Below, piece after piece: positions 44,441 to 56,328 of a stretch of DNA of 64,000 nt (positions within the stretch are counted from its first letter, which is position 1; each line of letters begins with the position of its first letter). The notes below the pieces were generated by a model. The model saw only the letters and a list, made by a program, of their open reading frames with translations. It was not told where the DNA came from and searched no databases. This stretch comes from Bipolaris cookei (Eukaryota > Ascomycota > Dothideomycetes > Pleosporales > Pleosporaceae): positions 17,772 to 81,771 of the forward strand of contig NRSV01000027.1 in NCBI GenBank assembly GCA_002286855.1, given 5' to 3'. The translations under genes and the position numbers were made by a program.

Positions 44441-46873
44441 GAATGAGTCCCACCCACGTTTCCAAAGACTCCAACTGCACTTTATGGTGTGTCCTTTCTT
44501 TTTTTATGTCGTCTGCATGTCTTTCCTTTGTATATGCCCCCAACATCTTGTCTCCTGTGGCAGGCCACCGGTACAAACGAGTACGATGATGACGATGCAC
44601 GATCAACGATGCAAAGGCGAAGCATGTTGTCTTTGATTTTCTACATAGCGTTGGTGTGTTTTTGTTTTCTTTCTTTCGGTTCTGGGATATGGATATGGAT
44701 ATGGACGATACCCCTTGCATACATCCATTGGCGTTTTTGATTTTAGCATTTCTAGAAAACAATACCCGGAATGACTATTTCATGGAGAGCTCATTAAGGA
44801 GTTGAATCAATCTTTTTTACACATATTGAATGTTGTGCGATTTTTCTTTTATCATTTTGTGACGTGAACGGATTAGTCAAGGACTATAGTCATAGTCTTT
44901 CTAGACTGTGAATTTCCCAGAAAACCGCGCCTCTCGCTATGCGACTAATTTGCCCACATAATCATTCACACTAGCACTCGGGTGTAGCCCGCCCCGTAAG
45001 TCTATTGCTGCGCGGATACTAACTCGATATAAGCTTCTACCATCATCAACATGCATGATGTATTGATCTTACATTTGTGATATAACAGCTGTTACGGTTT
45101 GGAGTAGTGTCTAAAATTAATAGTATAATGCTTAATTTCACTTCATATTTAATTTTCTGACTGCTCATGGGGTTACCAATGTCTGAGAGGAGGCATCTCC
45201 TGACATCGGAACCATGAGCCCTGAAAAGTACAAAATCTACAAAGTACTAACTCACTGTAAGTGATCTAATCTGTATCCTACATCAACAGATCCTTTGCTC
45301 TACGTGTACTTTCTGTTTATGCGCTACTATAGAAGGTGCCGGTATAACGTTTAGTACCCAGCTAAAGAACTCTTTCAGGCAAATGATCACCAAGTGCCAT
45401 CGTATTGCCATGCTGATCTTATCGTTCTGACCCATCGGGACGCAGCCTGGGAGCCAGCTACGTTATCGATATTGCGTGATTAGTCTCTCGGAGCAAACAT
45501 TCGTCGTCACAAGTGTGACCTCCAGCACCGACATTCCTAGCCAGGCGGGAAAGCAGTCAACGGGGCACCTGGACAACGTTGCCTACTGTATCGACGGAAA
45601 AGATTGTCGGTCATCAAAATCCAATTCTTAGAACAGCAACCTTAGTTAGCCTAGTTAGCCTTACTTCCGCGATGCTATCCGCACTCGTGGAACGTCTGAC
45701 TCTGTTTGATTCGCTTTCCAACAAGGGGCTGAGTAAAATGGTTCCCGCATTCCAAATACAGCCTCAAGCCTTGCCATTGCATGTCTCGACGTTGCAGAGA
45801 TACGTTTGCGCTATATCTTTTAAGCCACTGCCGCGATAATCAAGTTGCGGATATGATCCGCAAAGCCATGTACTGCTCAGTACGTATACAGCCCACCATC
45901 TAGACATGGGGCCCAGAGTACGAGTTATCTCTCGCCTTTTTAAAGATTTGGAGAGATAACACGATAGCCGCAATTGAACTGGCGGTCTTCCCTGCGACCA
46001 ACGATTTGCATCGGTAATGCTACACAGCCATGCAAGAGCATTTGCCCGAACAATCGCCACCTTGATATCCCAAGACACATGTATAAATGGCAAAGAAAGT
46101 ACCAAAGATCACATATCCAAGCTCACTACTATTACCAAAGGCCAGTATCTCCCCTTCACCGGAAATCTCAGGCATTTGAATTTGGTTTGGAAAAATCGAA
46201 ACATACGATTCTAAGTGGAATCAGAAGATCAATGTGGAAAGACATCCACAGACACTGGCTACGTTACAGCCATCACGACTACACCCAAGTCAAGCCATGT
46301 CGCGCCGTGCGCAGGGCGCTAAACCGGATTAATGAGCCGTACTATCTCGATCAGGTGAGCGTCGTGCCTTATCGCCAATCTGCGAGGTGTCGATTGTAGA
46401 CTTTGTATCATGTTCATAATGCATATTGTACGCCATGCAGTGTGAAGAGAGAAGAGGCAGGGCTGAAATTTCAGGGGTTATGCGTTGGGGTGTTGGGGGT
46501 GGCCTCGGTATTTGTGAGGATGTAGCGAGGGAAGACAATGCGTAGGGAAAAGGAGAGAGGAGATGATGTGCAGAAATGTTTCAGTTGCCAGTTTTACGAG
46601 ACTTGCATTCTAGGTCTTAACTGGCTGTTTTTTTTCACATTGATGTTGACTTGTTACATCTGGTGATGCAATTCATACTACGTTGTTAGCAACTAGCTGT
46701 AGACCTTTGCTCTCTCTAACTCTTACCCTCCAGCTCCAGTGGAAGATGTGCTTATAAGTTCCGCCCTCACTATTGCGTCACTGCTTAGAGTTCAATCGCT
46801 GATTTTGACTCTACAGTCTTACCCAGTTTAGGATCTCCCAGAAGCAGGTATCCAAACCAAAAGGATCACCCGC
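44441..46873. other. AT-rich gene-poor stretch, 2.4 kb
   Basis: No supported gene. A GGATAT triplet repeat lies at 44687-44704. The frame 45974-46399 (plus, 141 codons) has no recognisable motif. The base composition fits decayed repeat DNA. Confidence 0.35.
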
Positions 46874-47514
46874 TTATTTCACTTTCTGAACAGCCTGCTC
46901 AACAGACATATCCCCCGCATCGCTTTGCAGCAAAGCTAGCGTAAACAGGCCTGTAAGCGACAACCAAATGTTGCCCCAAACGCCAATGCCCATGCTGGTG
47001 TTGTAATGGCTCGGCAACTTATAATGCTGGTACGCACCGATACCCGTCGCGACGTGATGTAAGATAGTCGCTGCGACAATAGCTTTGGCATACGGCACGG
47101 ACGAAAACTTTTTCGCGGACTTCGAGGTAAATGGTACGGCATTGGTAAGGGAAATGAGGATCAGAGCGAGTGTAACAAGGCACCAGCCGTCGTTGCGCAC
47201 GTTGTATGTTTCGAGGTCGTTGGGTGCAAGGTTCAGTTGCGAGGGGGGACGGAACCCTTGGAGTATTGTTAGTTTAGTGTAGGCTGGGAGGGTTGGCTGG
47301 AGAGGTTCTGGTTGAAAGGGGTTGTATATGTACATCCAATGACCATTATAGGGTCGTATACACGACATAAGCCACGCAGGCCGTACCAGAATGCTGTGCC
47401 GTACGCATATGCGTGGAAGACCTGGTAATATTGTTAGACCTTTCTGTTCCGGAATATGTATCTTGGCTGGCTTTCTCCATGGGAGATACATACAGTAGAG
47501 TTTATGGAAGGCAT
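46874..47514 (-). CDS. Small multi-pass membrane protein, fungal, unknown function
   Basis: Three exons, 47514-47494, 47421-47334 and 47256-46874, with introns of 72 and 77 nt (branches TCTAAC and AACTAAC); 163 residues. The tiny first exon encodes MPSINST. Exon 2 gives FHAYAYGTAFWYGLRGLCRV, and exon 3 gives RPPSQLNLAPNDLETYNVRN, then hydrophobic helices (WCLVTLALILISLTNAVPF, AIVAATILHHVATGIGAYQHY, IWLSLTGLFTLALL). I infer three or four membrane passes. The single long open frame across this region reads through both introns and yields a wrong N-terminus. I have seen this kind of protein as a conserved hypothetical in ascomycetes; no function known. Confidence 0.7.
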
Positions 47515-49730
47515 GTTTATCAATGAAAGTTGAATCGATTTAGCACGTTGAAAGCGCAGTGTACAAACTTAACTAGTTAATTCAATTCCCAAATACCTCC
47601 TCCACCCGTCTTTTTAAATCATATCTGTTGGGAACTGCTTCCTGGTCCAGCATGCATGCTCCGCGACGTCATAATGAGAGCTCCATTGGCTCCATCGGTG
47701 TTACTCGTGTGTGGTTGTAAGCCAACAGCCGCATAGAGGGGTTATTCCCCGCATAATCCGATCGAAGCGAGAGGATCGTGCAAATTGTAGATTCGATGCG
47801 ATCGCGCTTAGTTGTTTTTAGAGGAGGGGGGCTTGTAGATTTCCGGCTCAATGGCTAACCGCCGGATGGTGTCGGGAGGCAGATCTACTACGGATCTGAA
47901 GGCGCCATGCTGTGGAAGATTGCGCAACTAGCCATAGTGTAGTGTAGCACGTAGTTTTTGAGATGTTCAGGAGTAAGATATCTGCAGGTAAATGTGTCTC
48001 TTTTCAATTTGCCGGTTCTAAATGTAATAGCTCGAAGCTGGGGGATGTTCAGTAGCACGATGACGACATACTTCTTATCTTATCAGCTAAGCTGCTCTCA
48101 CCAAGTTGCTTGTTTTCTCAGCGCAGCATCCTCGGAGCTTACGCCCTCCCGTGCCATGACCGTGGAATTGGGCCCTCGGCATGGAACATGGTGACTACAT
48201 ATCGTTCATATCGGCCCTTTAACCGTGTCGCGATGCCATGGCGCCTGGCTCGGTTTAGATGACACGTCTCGTCCACTTGTCGCACACCCATTACTACCCA
48301 CTGCGACTATTCCATTGCTAATCGATTTCAACCAGTCAGTTATGGTGACATTTGCTTCCATGCTCAGATGCAAGAGAAGGAGAAAAGTGTAAGGACAGAC
48401 TGGAAATGCCTGACGTGTCAAAGATGAGAATGCGACAATGTTTTGTGAAGTTCCCTTGATACATCTAGCTGCAAGACTCACAGAGCAAAGCTGTGGTTAA
48501 AGAAATGAAGAGTGGTCGATAGAAGGTGTGATGGTGTGGCGTATTAATCGGAACATGAAGCACTGCTAACATTCATCTTCAGCAGTTTAGTCCGTGGCCA
48601 ACTACACGCGAATCAATCTACCGAAACAATACGCAAACACGAGAACACAAGGAACTCATCTGCTTAAACAACAAGCCCGCTAATAGAACGCGTGGGTTAC
48701 AAGTTATCGATAGGAGCAAGGGTGTCGCGTTGTAGCCCTATGAATAAACAGCCAGAAGTATTATCTTTGCTCTCGTCACGCGAGAGACATCTTCGTACCT
48801 ATGATGATCGACATATCCACACAGTCGTAGATCAATGCAATCACAAAGCGCATCACGAATTCTGATTGCGTATGTAGTTTGCCGTCACCACTTCCACACA
48901 CTAACGACACCCTACCACGCCCTTCTAGAGCATACGCACACCGGCGATTGAGCATAAACACACAATCTTGATTCGGCTTTCAACGGTTTCGTCCGTCCAA
49001 ATCGGAGAGATTTCTTTATTTGGATCAGTTGGACACCTCAGGAATTTTCCACATCCAGCCAATCATGCCTCAGCGGGTACATGGCATGGCGTGTTTCAGG
49101 ATTTGGCTCGGCCGGACAGGGATCTAAGGACATATAACTGGGTGGCTACGTGAAAATCAGGGGCATATGCTCGGCAACGTGGGCGAAAGATACGGATATG
49201 CGAATAGGAAGATGGGAAAACCTCTTGTTGCACAACACATGCGTGTGCATTGATTTGGCGATAAGAGCTGGCCACAGCCTCTGGCCATAAAGTGGGATGT
49301 ATGGGTGGAGACACCTCAACGGTGCTAATTAACAGTACGACGCGTTTAAATTTAAGTGGATGGGCTATGATGTCGAACCGCATTCTGGAACCCGTGCCAT
49401 GAAAAAGGAGATATGCAGTGCTGTGGCTTGGTATCGGTAGGCTGAGTCGAATCTTCCTGTGGCAATGATTTGACTGGGTCCTACCACTCCGTCCTTCCTT
49501 CCACTCGTCTTAGTTTGCGAATCATTCATTTTTCTCAACGGCCTCTGCCTCGTCGTTCTCGACAATTTCCGTTCTTTACTTCTCATTCCTTTTGAAGCCT
49601 TTGGTACTGTGTGCCACATTACATTCATTTCACTGCGCAAAGTTGTTACTACAACCTCATTCTTTACCTTTTAACGAAACTTACCTACAATCATTTGTTT
49701 TATTGTTTTATTGTTATTATTCTACCAAAT
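47515..49730. other. Gene-poor stretch, 2.2 kb
   Basis: No supported gene. The last 200 bp are T/C-rich and probably include the promoter and 5' UTR of the GH76 gene. Confidence 0.4.
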
Positions 49731-50933
49731 ATGATACCAACCAATTTTGCCAACGCCATAACCGCCGTTCTTCAATCCGCAGCGATTGCTTCTCAACCAC
49801 CAGCACCAGCACCTGCCACCCTACTCGGTACAGCCCCACGTGTCGCAGCATCCCTCAAAGCCAGCTTTCCTAACCCAAATCTCGCTCTGTTTCCCCTACC
49901 ATTTTGGTGGTGGCAATCTGGTACTGCCGTCGATGCGCTCCTTACATATACCGATGTGACCGGAGACCGCCAATATGAATCACTACTCGAACAAACCATT
50001 CTCAGCCAAGCGACACCAACCAATGACTTCCTCACCGTCGACGCCACCGGCAACGACGACCAGACATGGTGGGCCCTTGCTGCTGCAACGGCAGCTGAGC
50101 TCAAATTTCCCGAGGCCACAGGAAGTGTACCATGGGTCGAGCTTGCGCGCAATGTCTTTGCGCAGCAGAGAGAACGATGGGGTAACGAGAAGAAGGGAGC
50201 AGCAGGATGTAAAGGCGGTTTAGGCTGGAAGATTGCAAAGGGCGACGGCAACGATGGCTTCTTTTACAAAAACAGCATTTCCAACGGCCTGATGTTCCAA
50301 CTTGCTGCGCGCCTGGGAAAACTGTCGACAGCTACCAACGAGACAGCCGCCAAGGAGGCTCAAGAGTGGGCGGAAAAAGTGTACGACTGGAGTCTGCATG
50401 TGGGGCTTGTGAGCGATCAGTTCGACGTGTTCGATGGCACAGACGAAAAGAATGGATGTGCGGATCTGAACCACAACAAGTGGAGTTATAATGTCGGCGT
50501 GTACATGTATGGCAGTGCAGTCATGGCAGCACAGACTGGCGATGCGAAATGGGTCCAGAGGACAAGAGGCTTTATCCAATCAGCAAACCGCACGTTTGTT
50601 AATCAGGAGACGGGCGCCTTGTGGGAGGAAAAGTGTGAGGGTAAAGAGGGAGAGGAGGCCTGTAATACCGATCAGGTCTCGTTCAAGGGCCTGTTGGCGA
50701 GGTGGTTGGGTGCGACGGCGGAGATACTGCCAGAAGTTAGTCTGGACGCAAAGGCTATTGTTAGTCGGGCTGCAACGGCGATGCTTGATGGAAAGTTGGA
50801 GGGACTGGGTCCGATTGATTCGTTCAACGCTGTTGAGATCCTCGTCGCTAGCCTGAAGACACAGGGAGTGAAGGGAGAGGGTGGCATGATTGGACCGAGA
50901 AGTACGAGGAGGATGAGAAGGGCAATCGCATGA
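49731..50933 (+). CDS. GH76 family alpha-1,6-mannanase-like protein
   Basis: Intronless, 400 codons from the ATG at 49731. The GH76 catalytic Asp pair is present in GNDDQTWWAL (D109-D110), and the alpha/alpha barrel repeats are visible: LPFWWWQSGTAVDALLTYTDVTGD, YKNSISNGLMFQLAARL, NKWSYNVGVYMYGSAVMA. GH76 enzymes cut alpha-1,6-mannan, and fungal Dfg5/Dcw1 types move GPI proteins to the wall. This one lacks a GPI-like C-terminal hydrophobic tail. The N-terminus is only mildly hydrophobic; an in-frame ATG at 49611 would add 40 residues with a hydrophobic stretch, but it lies in AT-rich DNA and I prefer the shorter start. Secretion is therefore unsettled. Confidence 0.88.
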   Translation: MIPTNFANAITAVLQSAAIASQPPAPAPATLLGTAPRVAASLKASFPNPNLALFPLPFWWWQSGTAVDALLTYTDVTGDRQYESLLEQTILSQATPTNDFLTVDATGNDDQTWWALAAATAAELKFPEATGSVPWVELARNVFAQQRERWGNEKKGAAGCKGGLGWKIAKGDGNDGFFYKNSISNGLMFQLAARLGKLSTATNETAAKEAQEWAEKVYDWSLHVGLVSDQFDVFDGTDEKNGCADLNHNKWSYNVGVYMYGSAVMAAQTGDAKWVQRTRGFIQSANRTFVNQETGALWEEKCEGKEGEEACNTDQVSFKGLLARWLGATAEILPEVSLDAKAIVSRAATAMLDGKLEGLGPIDSFNAVEILVASLKTQGVKGEGGMIGPRSTRRMRRAIA

Positions 50934-51247
50934 GCTTTGCATAGCAATTTGTAGACTGTCCAATATATTCCATTCTAGACTAAAGCAAAGTGTATATATG
51001 CTGGGAATCATGTGATGATGTGCACTATAGATGCAATGCTCGGGTACTGGTATGAAGTAGTGGAGCATCGGTCGTAGGCCTACGACTCATGTAAATCTAC
51101 TAACCCATGAATCGCATGTATTTCGTAAGAATCTAGGGTATCAAAGCGCCTACTAGCAAGACCTTCTACCTTCCGACACCCATGCAAGTATATGTGTTGA
51201 AGCGACGCTCATTTGTCAGCCTCAAACCAGCGAGCCAGCTGTGCTAC
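50934..51247. other. Intergenic between convergent genes
   Basis: Shared 3' flank. No gene. Confidence 0.4.
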
Positions 51248-52851
51248 TTAGCGGGCATCACGCAGCGAAGCCAACATCTTTGCATTTTCCAAAGCGACAT
51301 CGTCTCGGTCTCTGAGCTCAGGTGAACTGTCTTTCTTGTCGAAGTCAAGTTTGGTGTTGGAAGAGACATGTGCATGCGAACTGGCGGAGCTGGACTCAGC
51401 TTTCGTACGGGTAGCGAGGGGATAGTCTGTTCCCTTCGCATCTCCCTTGTTGGAAGTCTTCTTTGTACTGCTAGCTTTCTTGGCGATGCCGTCCTTGTTA
51501 ATGGTTTTGCGAGACCGTTGCTTAGTGCCACCCTTCTTTCCATCATCGCCCGTCGGCAATGGTCCATGCATGAGGGCATTGATCTCGGCGTCACGTTCAT
51601 GATCTGCGAAGTGCGAGCGTAAATCAGCCGAAGAAGGGACTGGTGCCTGTGGGCTGATGGTAATCGTATTGTTTGCCGGTGGAGAAGGACTGGCGGGTGT
51701 GTCCATGAGCTTCCTGTACTCAACTGAGTAGTTGCGAGGATAGTTAGCTATAGTAACCAGGATCATTTCGATGACCACTGTGCTTACCAAGTGCACTGAC
51801 TGCGTCGCTCCGCGGCTTTGAGGTTTCATTGCCCATGACAGAAGCATTACCGATGCCATCCTTCTGGTTGTGCGAAATATGGTTCGTCTTCTTGCGCTTG
51901 TTGGTACGAGCTTGATGTTCAGTGTCTGCTTGACGGCCGTTCTTGACCCATATTCCGCGGTTTGCATTCGCAATGGTATTGGTCAACGTGCTATGGTACA
52001 TCTTATGAGGTGCTCCGATGATATTCCATGCCTTTTCGTTCTTCTATTATGGCATTAGCAACTTGGACCGGCAATCTATGGACCAGTATGAACATACCAT
52101 GAGGTTAGCAGCGACGTTCTTGGATGTCTGTAGTAACAATCAGCATACCATTTGTCGTACTCAAACAAGTAGCATACCCTGAGAACAGTGCAGATCCAGT
52201 TGATGCGCTCCTCAAAGGTCCACTCCTGAGTTTGACCGATGTGGTTAATAAGGTTCTTGTCGTAAATCGGAACTCTGAAGCCGTCGGTATGTATGGATTT
52301 GGTCCTACTCTACGTGACATGATCAGTAAGGTTTCTAGACAGTTTCAAAATCGTTAACTCACAACAACACCCCAAGCACATGCCTCAATTGCCCAATCCT
52401 GGTAGCACGATGCTTCACCTGCAGTTAAACGTTTGCGGTAAGCGTTTTCTGCAGTGTCCTTAGCTATGGACATATCTTTGAAAGCCCACAGGAGCTTCCT
52501 GACTACATCCCGATGGTCTTTGTCAGTCTGTGGGATGGTGCTGTCGGGTGCTGGTGCACGCCACTGGACGTTGTTCATAACAGCCTTTGCGTCAGCTATA
52601 TTATGGAAGTAGAGACCATTAATTTCAACAAGACTTTTGTCAAGACATGCAGAAGTGGGAGGCTTGGGGCGACACATAGGCTTCAAGCGGAGACGTGGGC
52701 TTATCGGAGGGTTCTCGTTGAAATAGGGATGGGCATTGTCCGAATGAGGCTGGATAGCAGGAGGTGGGAGCAAGGTATCGGCAGGCATCGCACCACCCGC
52801 CTTGCTGAGTGTATCCTTGGCAAAGGTACTATTGAGGTCTTTGTCCGACAT
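51248..52851 (-). CDS. Five-exon family protein of Dothideomycetes, unknown function
   Basis: Exons 52851-52363, 52309-52178, 52127-52098, 52043-51788 and 51723-51248; introns 53, 50, 54 and 64 nt; 460 residues. The third exon is only 30 nt. Residues 70-210 form the recognisable core: LVEINGLYFHNIADAKAVMNN, KLLWAFKDMSIAKDTAENAY, CYQDWAIEACAW, EWTFEERINWICTVLR, KNVAANLM. I recall many paralogues with this core in Pleosporales genomes, none characterised. The C-terminal half is basic and disordered (KNGRQADTEHQARTNKRKK, KKGGTKQRSRK), suggesting a nuclear or nucleic-acid-associated protein. The ATG at 52851 follows an AT-rich stretch; an in-frame upstream ATG at 53034 looks like UTR. Confidence 0.75.
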
Positions 52852-55454
52852 GATGCTACTGTTGCTGCTGGAGGGGAGCAATGAGACTGCAAAGAATGCA
52901 AAAGTTAGCTGCGTCTTTCTAGTTAGTATCCAGAATCCAAGGTTCCAGAAGTCGACTACGGGTTCAGCGGCTTCGTCGGCAGGTAGTGTAAAGAATGGAA
53001 TAGAGGGTGAGATCAGAATATTTATACTCCTCAAAGCAGATTGAGTGAGGGTTTTAGGAGGGGAGATTGAGGACGTGTAACACCTTTACCTCGAGGTTGT
53101 AACCAGAAGTTTTAGTGAATTGGATATCGCATGACAGCAGCAAACGCTACAATGTCACTATACGCTCCTTTAGTGGAGAAAATGATCAGCTGGGTTGCTG
53201 CCTTGTTTCAGAAGGATATCAATAGAGACCATTTGACTAGATAAACTTGGTCAGGGCCTACATACCTACGATGTAGGCTTGTTGGTGAATACCCCATTCA
53301 TATGATTTTGCGAAAGTATCATTCACGTACGAACATCGGGCATTTGAACACGCCGCGGTGAAAGAAGTTCCAAAATGATGAAATTTCCCAATGGGAAGCT
53401 CGCAAAGTGTTTTGTACCGAATTTTGTGAGAAGTGCTGTCTAGAAGGCTGACCTGAGTTGGGCGCGGCAGGATGTGAATCTACCAAATGCGGTTGCTTGC
53501 TCGAATAGCAGAACAGTATCATCCATATATGCGTAGAGGTGTGTATGCGATGTAGTCCTTCTGCCAATTCCTGACGTCATCCTTTGAACTAGCCTAATGT
53601 ATGAGTTTTCTAATTATGTATATACTGCACATGCCGTTGGGTTTTGTTGGACAGTCGTCTTAGGCGGCTAACAAATGATTGGATATGTGTGTTGGAACTC
53701 TCAGGATATGAGCGCAAATAGTTGCTTCAAGTATTTTCCTGTAGGATCGGATACTTAAGATTACCTGGTTCATCATGAAAGTAGTGGCAGGTGGTAGTGA
53801 GTGGTTGAGTAGGTGCGCCTTGTATTGATGCTGCTTATTTTGTGGATCGACTACCTGCTAATTACTATAAATTAGTTGCTGCTCTGACGGAACATGATGA
53901 GCCAGTTGTTTTGGGTATGCAGACGAGTTTTATCAGTTTTTGAAGCAAATTCAACAGGCAAGAATAGTTGTGGTGATCGCCCATTGTTCATGACAGATAT
54001 GACTTCAAGGTAGTCGAAGCAACTCAAAACCTAATTCTCACTGCGTAAGTCGCTCTAGAGATGAGACGATATTGTGATTCTCACTAACAGGTATAAATGG
54101 GACGGATGGAATAGATGGAATAGATGGGATAGCTGCGCTACTAAAGAGATCATGTGAAGATATCAGAAGCGTTATTTCCCAGAAGCACAGTGCCTGTCTT
54201 AGCGTAACGATTCTTGGCCAACGTTTGCTGTTGGGAGAGAGAAAGAGAGACTACGTACAGTTCAAAGACACTCTGATTCCGATTTATTCATCATACATCC
54301 GAACATCCCATCCTAGCACATCTTACAAAGCACACACATTCGAAGCACAGGCGAAAAAGCGTCTCAGCATTATCCCACCCTCCATAGCAAGTCGCGTTCC
54401 CAGACTCTCGTAACGAATGCATCTGCATGCCAAGCGCTTCCCTACTATTCGTATTCGTATTCGATAGCTCTATCCGCTTCCTAAATAAAGATATCCAGGG
54501 ATTGCTTGTTAACTCGCTAATCAGGGTCCTGGCATTCGCGGAACTAACCTCTACCACAATATTTGGCCAAAAGCTCCGTTCCAGTGGTCGGAATAATTCC
54601 AACTGAATCTATACGCTCGCGGTCTTCTTCTTAGAGTGATAGTACGTATGGTGGTAAAAGCGCATCCTGATTAGAACCACAAAGAGCTTGTATTGCAAGT
54701 TTTTAGCTAAGCGAGAAAAGCTAGATTTTACCAGGGACTCTAGAATCAGCCACGTTATAACAAAGTACACATGAGATAGATTAAACAAATGGTGCGAAAA
54801 AGACCCCGTGGGGCGCTAGGGAGGCTAGTAAATTAAGCTGCCAAGACTAGCCCAAGACTTGTCTTGGTATTCCTCCGTCCTATGTGCGAGCTAATTAAAT
54901 AGTATTCGTGTTGAATAAGCTCTGTAGCTAGCTAGCATAAGCGTGGACCGGGTGCAAACAGCAAGGTACGAAGCATGTGCGCCGTGGGACTAAAGAGGGT
55001 TTGCACGAATGCAGGAGGGTTGCCAAAAGACAGGTGTGTAGGGTATTCAGAATTCTTGCCCATCTACGTGCGTACAAGGTTCCCTTCTTGTGCTCTCTAC
55101 TTCGGTCCTATTATAGGGGTTGCCCTCTGTTGTGTGCAGAGCAGAGCTTCCGAGCCATCCGACAACTGAATATATGGACAGTTTGAGCTTTGTGAGACGC
55201 GCGTTGTGGTAATCTAAGCCGAACGAGCTAGTAAAACATTAGTTGTTTGTGGCATGTCCAGACAGTAAGTACATAGCATCAGCAAACAAACGAAGCGGGC
55301 TGTTTCTTTGGGTTTTGGAAAAAAAAGACATGCACTGCATGTATTAATATTTGCTAAGAAGTATACACAATAAGAATCCAAAATCAAAAGTCCAGACTAC
55401 CGTCTCAAACTCTCCAAGGTCACGTCTGCCCTAACAACTACAGGTATAAGGCGT
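52852..55454. other. AT-rich gene-poor stretch, 2.6 kb
   Basis: No supported gene. A GATGGAATA short tandem repeat lies at about 54105-54131. Many stops in all frames; repeat decay is likely. Confidence 0.4.
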
Positions 55455-56328
55455 CTAGCAAGCCTTGATGGCGGAAGCGGTGTACTTGCAGGACTTGGAA
55501 GAACCTTTGGAAACGGAGGAAGGTTCATTTCCGGGGGTAGTACCCTTGAACTCCTCGCAGATGGTCTTGACGGAGGTAGCACAGGTGTTGGTGATGGTGG
55601 AACTGTCACCGAAGTTGGGGTTGATGCCAGTCATGACCTTTCCGTTGTAAGCCTTAACGTTCTTCATGACAACGTTGCGGGTGACGCTGTTCTTGCAGTT
55701 ACCGCAGGCACGGTAGAGCTTGCCGAAGTCAACGGCAGCTGGGAGTAGTTAGCATTTGTAATTCTCGGTGATGAGGAACTAGGGGTGAACTTACTGAAGC
55801 CGTCAATGGTAACCGTACCCTTTCCATTGTGCTGGATGACCTTGTCAGAGGCAGCCTGGGCACCTCCGCCCTTGATCATGGCGTTACCGTCACCCTTGAG
55901 GCTAAGAGCATCCTCGCAAACGTCGACCCACCAGACGTTCTAGCTCAAATTAGTTAATCATTCTTGCGCTGAATAGACAAATATCTTACCTCGATAGTGC
56001 AAGAACCCTCGCAGTGGACACCCTCAATTTGGTCCTTTCCAATGATGGCGTTCTTGAGAGTACCACCGTTCTTGATAATGAAGACGGCGTCCTTGTCGCC
56101 GCCCTCAGCCTGACCAGTGCAGCTGACACCACGGCCGTAGGTCTTCATGCCACCATCGAAGGAACCGCTGACGGTCTGAGCAGCCTTAAGTGTAACGGAT
56201 CCCTTGGAGGCGGGGATGGGGAGAGAGGCGCGCTTGGCAAGGGAGAAGGCGTCGTTGGGGGCGGGGGCTGCAGGGCCAGCGACGGCGAGGCCAGTAGCAG
56301 CGGCAATGACGGCGATGGAGAACTTCAT
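55455..56328 (-). CDS. Pectate lyase, polysaccharide lyase family 3
   Basis: Three exons, 56328-55990, 55939-55795 and 55738-55455, introns 50 and 56 nt; 255 residues. A clear signal peptide (FSIAVIAAATGLAVAGPAAPAP) precedes the PL3 beta-helix: AQTVSGSFDGGMKTYGRG, KNAIIGKDQIEGVHCEGSC, NVWWVDVCEDALSLKG, FGKLYRACGNC, MTGINPNFGDSS. The conserved VCEDALS and CGNC segments carry the acidic calcium ligands and the disulfide pattern of the family. It cleaves de-esterified homogalacturonan of plant walls by beta-elimination and acts outside the cell. A TATA-like CTATATAC lies about 45 bp upstream. Length is normal for PL3. Confidence 0.93.

Noticed and set aside
45974..46399. 141-codon plus-strand frame in AT-rich DNA
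   Set aside because: No recognisable motif and the start is not ATG-supported by context; likely chance or decayed sequence.
46874..47491. Single 205-codon frame for the small membrane protein
   Set aside because: It reads through two introns; splicing gives a better-conserved N-terminus (FHAYAYGTAFWYGL).
52852..53034. Upstream in-frame extension of the five-exon gene
   Set aside because: Adds 61 hydrophobic residues not seen in relatives I recall and lies in AT-rich probable 5' UTR.
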